14,894 bases of DNA from assembly GCA_014523625.1 (NCBI GenBank), contig JAATVP010000173.1, positions 1-14,894 of the forward strand, in the 5' to 3' direction. How positions within the stretch are numbered: position 1 is the stretch's first letter; each line of letters begins with the position of its first letter. Below, piece by piece: positions 7,534 to 12,640 of this stretch. The notes beneath the pieces were generated by a model, which made no database searches, was not told the origin of the DNA, and saw nothing but the letters and a program-made list of their open reading frames with translations. The DNA comes from Nitrososphaerales archaeon TH5896 (GTDB lineage Archaea; Thermoproteota; Nitrososphaeria; Nitrososphaerales; Nitrososphaeraceae). Both the position numbers and the translations under genes were made by a program.

Positions 7534-7926
7534 CTATTTCTTTAAAGTTAAGATATTACCGACCTTGCACCTATTGAGCATGTCGATATTTGATTTTGCC
7601 GTACCCATCAGACTCATTGGCGATACTTTACACTCTTGAAGGAAGAAGCATATTGACGATGAATTAGTTAGAAATGCGATATCTCCAGGCTTAAATGAGG
7701 TTCTTGGCTTTTCGCCTCCAATTTGGAGCCGAGTATTCATATATGCAAATTTATTGTCGTAAAAATGTACAGTATCAGTGATTGGCAATGAATTAAACAC
7801 TTTACTGATTGTAAGGGGTGCTAGATGTCTAACGAACTCATATTCAACTGTATCTTGTCCCTGAATTTCGAGCATAGCGGTCAATCTCGATACTGATTTC
7901 AGGCCATTTTGTTTGTTGTCCTCCAT
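7534..7926 (-). CDS. Cyclophilin-like (TM1367/DUF369-type) domain protein
   Basis: A 130-residue protein. The C-terminal half matches the pattern of the cyclophilin-like TM1367 family (Pfam Cyclophil_like). LPITDTVHFYDNKFAYM (47-63) is a beta strand pair, FKPGDIAFLTNSSSICFFL (78-96) the central sheet with the family's G-D-(I/V)-A-(F/Y) signature, and SLMGTAKSNIDMLNRC followed by GNILTLKK the end. The fold resembles peptidyl-prolyl isomerases, but this family lacks the usual catalytic residues and no activity is established, so I infer only a small cytosolic beta-barrel protein. There is no signal peptide. It starts at ATG 7926, with a weak TATA-like CTTTTAACTT about 29 nt upstream. It converges on S25e. 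Confidence 0.65.
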   Translation of the reverse strand: MEDNKQNGLKSVSRLTAMLEIQGQDTVEYEFVRHLAPLTISKVFNSLPITDTVHFYDNKFAYMNTRLQIGGEKPRTSFKPGDIAFLTNSSSICFFLQECKVSPMSLMGTAKSNIDMLNRCKVGNILTLKK

Positions 7927-8091
7927 CTTATCCTTTTCATTTGAAACACTAAGTTAAAAGTTAGCCTTCCTACTCCCAGGCGCTGCATCTGCAAATTTTC
8001 CATTTAGAAACGCGAGTGCATAACTTCAATCCCAACCGGGATGAAAACGTTTATTTACATCCATTCGTATGCACTTTTCAATATTCGGAAC

Positions 8092-8108
8092 ATTTAATTA
8101 TATATTTA
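8092..8108 (+). promoter_or_regulatory. TATA box region of rpoK
   Basis: TTTAATTATATATTTAA is a strong AT core 20-30 nt upstream of the TTG codons at 8122 and 8128. It supports transcription beginning near those codons and therefore the long form of RpoK. Confidence 0.55.
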
Positions 8109-8121
8109 ATTCCCCATTGGT

Positions 8122-8673
8122 TTGTTCTTGGTACTTAAAGAGTCTTCTAACAAACTGTCTTCGACGAAAAAGGAAACTTCCAAAAAGAAGCAGAAGCCAT
8201 CGTCCAGTTCAGCAGTGCCAAAGAGTAAGAAAGTCTCGACGCCGGGCACCAAAAGAGATGCCGGTAAGAGTAAGAAAAAAGCTGCCAAAGCGTTGGCAAA
8301 TTCAGTTGAGAGTGAAATAACAGACGGAGGGAAAGGAAATTCGATGCAGGAACTCTCATTGAGCACTAGACCAAAAGATGAAGTTGTTACGTATGATGAA
8401 ATAGAATTCCAGCTTCAAGAAATTTCAGGTGCTTCCACCGAAATTTTAATTGGTCCTCAGAGTCTTACGCGGTTTGAGAAGGCAAGAATTACCGGAGCAA
8501 GATCACTGCAGCTCTCTCTAGGAGCCCCAAGCCTTATCGCTATCCCTGGTGGAATCAAAGATTCGATTTCCCTGGCCGTAGCAGAATTGGAAGTAAGAGC
8601 ATTACCAATTTCTATTAGAAGAATTCTACCAAACGGTCTCTATCAGGACATTCCCATTGATTGGCTACGATGA
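8122..8673 (+). CDS. rpoK: DNA-directed RNA polymerase subunit K (RpoK/Rpb6/omega)
   Basis: The C-terminal part (about 95-183) is a standard archaeal subunit K: LTRFEKARITGARSLQLSLG (115-134) and the end region with DSISLAVAELEVRALPI and IRRILPNG. It stabilises and assembles the RNA polymerase core, as omega and Rpb6 do. It is preceded by about 90 residues rich in Lys, Ser and Ala (STKKETSKKKQKPSSSS, KSKKKAAKAL), probably a disordered, nucleic-acid-binding tail. The first in-frame candidate starts after the stop at 8107-8109 are TTG at 8122 or 8128, both in leaderless distance of a strong TATA box. An alternative is ATG at 8344, which has GGAGG about 15 nt upstream and gives a 109-residue protein closer to usual RpoK length. 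I prefer the long form because the frame stays open and lysine-rich, as in S25e. The domain is certain; the start is not. Confidence 0.88.
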   Translation: MFLVLKESSNKLSSTKKETSKKKQKPSSSSAVPKSKKVSTPGTKRDAGKSKKKAAKALANSVESEITDGGKGNSMQELSLSTRPKDEVVTYDEIEFQLQEISGASTEILIGPQSLTRFEKARITGARSLQLSLGAPSLIAIPGGIKDSISLAVAELEVRALPISIRRILPNGLYQDIPIDWLR

Positions 8674-8708
8674 TTGCGCTCAATTCTTAGAACTTATATT
8701 TTGACTGG

Positions 8709-8735
8709 CGAACGAACGAACGCGCGAACGTGAAC
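8709..8735. repeat. CGAA short tandem repeat tract
   Basis: Three perfect CGAA units (8709-8720) are followed by degenerate copies (CGCGCGAACG, TGAAC). The tract stands out from the AT-rich surroundings and begins 36 nt after the rpoK stop. Confidence 0.5.
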
Positions 8736-8968
8736 ATCCGCAAATATTTTGGATGAATCTTAGGCTAGATTTTTCGAAACAGATCCCTGATGCAGTAAGT
8801 TAGAGAAGAACTATCATTACATTAACTCTTTACATAGTAGCTTGATTGACAATGTCTCATCGAATTTCTGTCTTAGGGTAAACTCACTTATCCTGTTAAT
8901 GAAAGCACAATAAGCCTGCTCAACATTATATTAAAGTCTAATATCAAATCACGCGAGAAAGGGAAATC

Positions 8969-9040
8969 TTATACAAAAGGGATTTTCTTGCTGTAGAATA
9001 GTACTTCACGTTCATACTATCTTATACTTTATACAAAAGG
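8969..9040. repeat. Direct repeat TTATACAAAAGG, two copies 60 nt apart
   Basis: Identical 12-mers occur at 8969-8980 and 9029-9040, start to start exactly 60 nt. A partial third CTTATAC lies at 9021-9027. The function is unknown. They may be protein-binding sites or duplicated TATA-like elements. Confidence 0.5.
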
Positions 9041-9084
9041 CTTCTGAATACCTACTAGTCGTCAACTTTTCGAAAATCCCAACA

Positions 9085-9285
9085 TCAAAAGTAGCTATCC
9101 AAATAAAATGGTACAGCTGCTTGTTTCCAATCAATCATCATCAGAAGGAACGCAATTGTGGTAGCAAAGTAAAAGGTCGGAAGGCCAGAATTAACTGACC
9201 CCCCAGTTTCACTATTGTAGTTATCGATGCTATTGTAGTTATTATAGTTGTATTGTATATGCGTCGGTTTTATTTGGTTCCTCGG
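9085..9285 (-). pseudogene. Possible remnant of a membrane-protein C-terminus
   Basis: An open stretch of 66 codons on the minus strand follows a TGA (9286-9288). It has no start codon before its 49th residue, so it cannot stand as an independent gene. The read-out contains an in-frame duplicated NYNS motif, a Gly/Ser segment (SETGGSVNSGLP) and a hydrophobic segment TFYFATTIAFLLMMI resembling a transmembrane helix, followed by a short tail. Composition suggests past coding, but 66 open codons can also arise by chance. It lies downstream of the ribbon-helix-helix gene on the same strand. Confidence 0.25.
9212..9242. repeat. 18-nt tandem repeat (CTATTGTAGTTAT units)
   Basis: CTATTGTAGTTAT is present at 9212-9224 and again at 9230-9242, a period of 18 nt, with a degenerate continuation TATAGTTGTATTGTA. 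The period is six codons and in frame with the minus-strand remnant, where it encodes a repeated NYNSID-like unit. Confidence 0.6.
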
Positions 9286-9305
9286 TCAAGCACTACCTTT
9301 ACTGA

Positions 9306-9419
9306 CTAGCTTTTATTTGCCTGTTCCTGAAATTCTATATCTGCGAAAAGATAACTCTTTTCTTTTTTCTGCCATTCCTGATGAAGCCTATCATATGCCA
9401 GTTGGATCAGTTCACTTTG
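9306..9419 (-). other. +1-frame continuation of the ribbon-helix-helix gene
   Basis: In the +1 frame relative to the ribbon-helix-helix gene, an open stretch of 37 codons spans that gene's stop and ends at TAG (9306-9308). It follows a TGA and has no ATG, GTG or TTG of its own. It reads ELIQLAYDRLHQEWQKKEK and later FADIEFQEQANKS, an amphipathic, charged helix-like sequence. A shift at AAG-TGA-A (reading GAA after AAG) would join it to the upstream frame, giving about 93 residues. It could be a real indel mutation, an assembly error, a recoding site, or chance. Confidence 0.35.
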
Positions 9420-9588
9420 TCACAGAACTGCCGCCCTTAATTTCTTTCCTCAAAGCGTCTTCTACTAATTCAGACAGATCTATTTCCCGGTTAATCGCTT
9501 CTATCTTTGCCTTTTTCCACAATTCAGGATCGACCTTTATTGATGTGACTTCTCTTTTTTTATGTGAGGTTGAATGTTTTGCTTTCAT
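9412..9588 (-). CDS. Ribbon-helix-helix (CopG/Arc-like) DNA-binding protein, 58 residues
   Basis: A 58-codon gene running from ATG (9588) to TGA (9412-9414). The N-terminus is basic (KAKHSTSHKKREV). TSIKVDPELW (15-24) is the beta-strand that docks in the DNA major groove, and KKAKIEAINREIDLSELVED (25-44) gives two helices with the characteristic turn, ending in ALRKEIK. Such proteins are dimeric repressors, often of their own promoter or of toxin-antitoxin pairs. No toxin gene is visible next to it. A TATA-rich element lies about 28 nt upstream of the ATG, so a leaderless transcript is likely. Reading continues in the +1 frame after its stop, so the present protein may be a truncated form of a protein of about 93 residues. 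The opposite-strand 118-codon frame at 9248-9604 is its shadow. Confidence 0.75.
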   Translation of the reverse strand: MKAKHSTSHKKREVTSIKVDPELWKKAKIEAINREIDLSELVEDALRKEIKGGSSVTK

Positions 9589-9612
9589 GCAATATCGTCT
9601 ATAGAATAAGTG

Positions 9613-9627
9613 TTATAAATATATATA
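9613..9627 (-). promoter_or_regulatory. TATA region of the ribbon-helix-helix gene
   Basis: On the minus strand this reads TATATATATTTATAA; its ATTTATAA part is centred about 28 nt before the ATG at 9588. A second TTTATAAAG-like element lies further up at about 9648-9656 and could be an alternative promoter. Confidence 0.5.
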
Positions 9628-9937
9628 TCCTAATCATTACAAAATACTTTATAAATAACTATCTGTCATTACTTTCAAAGACAATATTTAGATTCAGAAG
9701 AATTATTAGTGTATCTACTAAATATTGCTATATATAATCTTTTATTTTTATGAATCGTAAATGCGACTATTGATAGGGTTAATCCGCAACCGCTTGACCG
9801 GGATAGATGTCTTTTAGCTACTATTGTATCTGAATAAATTATTTGACCTAAATTACAATAGTCTCAAAGGATAACGAATGTGATTCCCTTAAATACGGAA
9901 TATTCCCTGTAATAATTTTTGGTTCTAAAAGAAATTG

Positions 9938-9956
9938 ATGAGTAAATAAATAAAAG
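9938..9956 (-). terminator. T-rich terminator candidate after the winged-helix gene
   Basis: Immediately past the stop of the winged-helix gene the minus strand reads CCCTTTTATTTATTTACTC. T-rich tracts of this kind end transcription in Archaea without needing a hairpin. Confidence 0.35.
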
Positions 9957-9958
9957 GG

Positions 9959-10348
9959 TTAGCGGGCCAAAAGTATCTCTTTAATCTTCATATTGTCTAT
10001 TAAAGATTCAAGGATCCTTTCTCTTTCTTCATGAGGAACTCGGGCAGCTTTTGCAAATTCAAGGCTATCTAGAGCCTTTAGTTTCCAAAAATTTGTCAGC
10101 CCCAGTTCAATGATCTCTAAGGCATCGTAAACCATTTTTCCAAAGGATGTAAGAGTATAATTGCTGTGATACTTTCTGATCAGTCCAACTTCTACCATTT
10201 CAGAGAGTCTTGTATAATATTGCTTTCGCGATAGGCTAAGCTGGCTACGCAGGGTTGATGTATCCGAGGGCTGTTTGGCAATGTACTTAAATATAGACAA
10301 GGACTTTTGGTCACCTAACGAATCAATCACTTTTTCAAGTTCAATCAA
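9959..10348 (-). CDS. Winged-helix transcriptional regulator (ArsR-like fold)
   Basis: A 129-residue protein. Residues about 7-70 form a winged helix: DSLGDQKSLSIFKYIAKQ, then a helix-turn-helix TLRSQLSLSRKQYYTRLSEM with a recognition helix around RKQYYTRL, then a wing GLIRKYHSNYTLTSFG ending in the usual T-x-x-G. The C-terminal half is helical (MVYDALEIIELGLTNFWKL, ERERILESLIDNMK) and may dimerise. It belongs to the many small wHTH regulators of Nitrososphaeria; the ligand and target are unknown. The upstream-most start is TTG at 10348, overlapping the preceding frame by 8 nt. GTG at 10330 is an alternative, since CTATAAATC (10358-10366) would start transcription near 10335. It may regulate the surface-protein gene upstream, with which it seems linked. 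Confidence 0.75.
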   Translation of the reverse strand: MIELEKVIDSLGDQKSLSIFKYIAKQPSDTSTLRSQLSLSRKQYYTRLSEMVEVGLIRKYHSNYTLTSFGKMVYDALEIIELGLTNFWKLKALDSLEFAKAARVPHEERERILESLIDNMKIKEILLAR

Positions 10349-10547
10349 TGCTTATATGATTTATAGAAAGAATATCACTAATATTAGCATTGGGGTCGAT
10401 TGTGTCCAATTGAGGAGCTTGGTCGGGCTTTTTGTCATCTACTTCAGTGCTTGATGAAAATGTTAGCACCCTGTGTTTTAGGTTATTCTTTAGCCGGTCA
10501 TTTATCCTAAAGTGAACCAATGTGTGATATCGTAATTGAACTAGCAA
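10341..10547 (-). CDS. 68-codon frame overlapping both neighbours, doubtful as a gene of its own
   Basis: The frame begins at a TTG (10547) inside the 3' end of the surface-protein gene, overlapping it by 41 nt, and ends 8 nt inside the winged-helix gene. There is no Shine-Dalgarno sequence or good start. Its read-out after the overlap (HFRINDRLKNNLKHRV, STEVDDKKPDQAPQLD) is hydrophilic and compatible with being a C-terminal continuation of the surface protein in the +1 frame, reached by a shift at CTT-TAG-G. The alternatives are a small independent protein, an indel that split a longer gene, or chance. Confidence 0.35.
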   Translation of the reverse strand: MLVQLRYHTLVHFRINDRLKNNLKHRVLTFSSSTEVDDKKPDQAPQLDTIDPNANISDILSINHISID

Positions 10548-11535
10548 TGGGGAATTTTAGAACAGATGTTCCTGAATTATACAGTGCTATTGCAGCTGAC
10601 GAGATAAGATATTGAGTTGAGCTCTTGTCCGATGTAGTCGGCGTAATGTAAGAGTCAATAATCCGATTCTCTGGATATTCAATCCTGAACATGCATAGTC
10701 CTCCTCCACCGTCGCCATGAATTAGTTGCATTTTAGGGGGCGGGTAAGCGATACTTGACCAATTTTCCAGCAACACAACCCTCAATGGAGTTTCGTTTTT
10801 ATCATTGCAGGGAATTCTTGCAGTTGCAAAAAGCTTATCACTCTCGTCTCCGAGCGCCTCATCGCTTGAGACTATAAGATAATCTTTTGGTGGAATATTC
10901 ATGCCATACAAAGGAATCGTTGAAAATTCGCTTTTGAGGAAGCTTATGGTATTATTAGGCGGCGTTGTTTTGACATCTTGAGAATTGTCAGCTTTATTAT
11001 CATTATTTCCACTCTCGCGGATGTCGTCTATCGCTGAAGAAAGTAAAGAGCTAGGATTTACCATTTTCTCAATGGCACTTTGAGTCATTTCACTTGCATC
11101 CCCTGCAATAGATGCTTCTTGAGATGGTGTTTCTATATTGGAACCGAGATCAGGAAGCGGTAGAAAAGTGCTATTAGAGGCCAAATTATTATTTTCGAGT
11201 TGATTGATTTCCGTAAGACTATAATTAAAAGCAGGATAAATAGCGTCAGTAGAATTCTCTCCGATAATCCCACTAGCGTTAACTACAATTGGTCCCTCAA
11301 TGCTATAATTGTCACGCTGCTCTTCTAGTTGCGAAGCAGAAGCAAAATTAATCATTAGGTAGTCATTTGGCCGATCCGTAGACATATGGAATAAACCAGT
11401 TTGAGGTAATACTAATAGAGGAAGCATCATAGTTAGAACCAAGATAGGAATAAATAAAATAGCCAAATGTTTAATGATGAGTCCAATCTTTGAAAAAATA
11501 AATGGTTTAAATTTATTGATTACCTGTTGGGACAT
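10507..11535 (-). CDS. Membrane-anchored extracellular protein, probably N-glycosylated, function unknown
   Basis: A 342-residue protein without a family I can name. A short positively charged N-terminus (NKFKPFIFSK) precedes a long hydrophobic helix (about 17-47, ILFIPILVLTMMLPLLVL), so it is probably anchored with the rest outside the cell. At least eight N-x-S/T sequons follow (NYS, NAS, NST, NYS, NST, NNT, NET, NWS). This density fits an archaeal surface protein. The middle (about 110-200) is low-complexity and acidic/Asn-rich. The last 140 residues look folded, with beta-rich stretches LRVVLLENWSS and MQLIHGDGGGGLCMFRIEYP. The ATG at 11535 gives the best N-terminus; no clear TATA box is visible. 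The stop sits in CTT-TAG-G, and reading could continue in the +1 frame. Confidence 0.75.
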   Translation of the reverse strand: MSQQVINKFKPFIFSKIGLIIKHLAILFIPILVLTMMLPLLVLPQTGLFHMSTDRPNDYLMINFASASQLEEQRDNYSIEGPIVVNASGIIGENSTDAIYPAFNYSLTEINQLENNNLASNSTFLPLPDLGSNIETPSQEASIAGDASEMTQSAIEKMVNPSSLLSSAIDDIRESGNNDNKADNSQDVKTTPPNNTISFLKSEFSTIPLYGMNIPPKDYLIVSSDEALGDESDKLFATARIPCNDKNETPLRVVLLENWSSIAYPPPKMQLIHGDGGGGLCMFRIEYPENRIIDSYITPTTSDKSSTQYLISSAAIALYNSGTSVLKFPIASSITISHIGSL

Positions 11536-11982
11536 TCAGTCATCAACTAATTGACATTGACAACATCAGCAGCTGCAGCTGCAGAAGCAGCTATCCTCCT
11601 TCCGAAATCAGTCCGATTATTCCCACCTGTCAGATGCCTTCGTGACGGCAGTTTATGATCTATTTGGAAGAAAACACATTTGGACTAGAGAAAAATAATA
11701 GGGAGCTTTAAGAAAGTGCATTTTATCAGCTCGTACTTGACGATTAACATTCGCTACCAATCTTTAATATATTCATTCATTGAGCAGGTGAACCCCAACT
11801 AGTACCGAGGATTTATCAATAGACAAAAGAGCTGCACAAACCGACTTTACCATAAAAGTATGCCTTAGATCGATCGCCATCTGCGCGTTAGATACGATGC
11901 GCAATACCGAATATCAAACTCTTTGATCCAGATTTGTAAAAAGTCTATGTCATAAGGCGAAAGAAAAATGGCAATTATAGAT
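11536..11982. other. Intergenic region between surface-protein and response-regulator genes
   Basis: In 447 nt I see no convincing gene. It includes a GCAGCT-rich tract near 11570-11598, also readable as an alanine-rich 35-codon frame without support, and a small GC-rich inverted repeat TGCGC/GCGCA near 11882-11903. A 35- to 43-codon minus-strand frame downstream of the response regulator also exists but lacks motifs. Confidence 0.45.
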
Positions 11983-12513
11983 TTAATTTATTCTCTGATG
12001 TGCTCTTCTTCTAAGTTCCTTCAAAATTTCAAGAAGCTTCCTCAGTTGTTCATGCCTGAACTGACCCAATTTAATTTGACTTATATCGACATCAAATTTT
12101 CTAAGTTCTCGATACACTTCAGCGTCTTCAAGGATATCGATGAACTGTGTTTCGTTAAATGGCTTTTGAACTAGCTCAACCAATTGCCTAAGCTGCCTTA
12201 CTGCCTCCATGAGTATGTCTCTGACGTATGCGGATGCAAATATTATTCGTTGATGTGGATTAACTGCTAATATTTCCTTGGCAACTTCAAGTCCATTGCG
12301 CCCGGGCATCTTGTAATCTAATATTACAGCGTCAAAAGGTTGAATCTTTTGCATTGCATCAGTCTGCAGTCTTATATTCTCGAATTCATCGTGATATATT
12401 CTTAAACATTCTAAACCATCCTTTGCTGAGACAAGCACATGCTGGTACTTTTCTAAAAGTACATCGTAATAAAACCGAGTATCCGGATTGTCCTCAGCTA
12501 TAAGTACTTTCAC
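11983..12513 (-). CDS. Response regulator receiver protein with helical C-terminal tail
   Basis: A 176-residue protein with one REC (CheY-like) domain, about residues 1-125. E7 and D8 (LIAEDNP) bind Mg2+, D66 (VILDYKMPG) is the phosphoacceptor, S94 (IIFASAY) is the conserved Ser/Thr, and K117 (VQKPF) the conserved lysine, so phosphotransfer chemistry is complete. There is no DNA-binding output domain. Residues about 126-176 are charged and helix-prone (LRKLLEILKELRRRAHQ) and may dimerise or bind a partner. No histidine kinase is adjacent, so the partner is encoded elsewhere. The start is GTG at 12513, with an AT-rich TATA element 27 nt upstream, implying a leaderless GTG start. Confidence 0.88.
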   Translation of the reverse strand: MKVLIAEDNPDTRFYYDVLLEKYQHVLVSAKDGLECLRIYHDEFENIRLQTDAMQKIQPFDAVILDYKMPGRNGLEVAKEILAVNPHQRIIFASAYVRDILMEAVRQLRQLVELVQKPFNETQFIDILEDAEVYRELRKFDVDISQIKLGQFRHEQLRKLLEILKELRRRAHQRIN

Positions 12514-12534
12514 GGATAGTTTAAGGATGGGAAA

Positions 12535-12543
12535 TAATATATA
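12535..12543 (-). promoter_or_regulatory. TATA box of the response-regulator gene
   Basis: The minus strand reads TATATATTA, centred about 26-27 nt before the GTG at 12513. It supports that start codon. Confidence 0.55.
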
Positions 12544-12640
12544 GTTATTTTCGGTTTGAGCTTTACTTCACTAGTCTCCTTATAAAGAATAAAATGACTT
12601 GTTGATGAATGTAGTTATGCACACATCGAAGTAATTTGCA

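Larger units (their letters stand above)
8674..9084. other. Gene-poor AT-rich stretch with short repeats
   Basis: No convincing reading frame was seen on either strand; the longest methionine frames are under 20 codons. It holds a GC-richer CGAA-repeat tract just after rpoK (8709-8735) and two copies of TTATACAAAAGG at 8969-8980 and 9029-9040. Confidence 0.5.
9589..9958. other. Intergenic region, very AT-rich
   Basis: This 370-nt gap contains the promoter of the ribbon-helix-helix gene, a perfect 10-bp palindrome GGAATATTCC (9897-9906), and on the minus strand a pyrimidine-rich CCCTTTTATTTATTTACTC just after the winged-helix gene that may end its transcript. I see no gene or tRNA here. Confidence 0.45.

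Noticed and set aside
8106..8366. Minus-strand frames of 86 and 70 codons opposite rpoK's N-terminal extension
   Set aside because: They are shadows of the Lys/Ser-rich codons; their Phe/Leu/Ser content is a reverse-complement artefact.
9248..9604. 118-codon plus-strand frame
   Set aside because: It is antisense to the ribbon-helix-helix gene and the remnant; it is rich in Phe, Leu and Ser as expected of a shadow frame, while the minus strand has a recognisable fold.
9760..9815. GC-richer segment resembling the 3' half of a tRNA
   Set aside because: No acceptor stem partner, anticodon arm or T-loop consensus could be assembled.
11752..11885. 35- to 43-codon minus-strand frame downstream of the response regulator
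   Set aside because: Too short, with no supporting motif or promoter; noted only within the intergenic entry.
8674..11982. Possible mobile element covering the gene-poor region
   Set aside because: No transposase or integrase, no terminal inverted repeats and no target duplication were seen.
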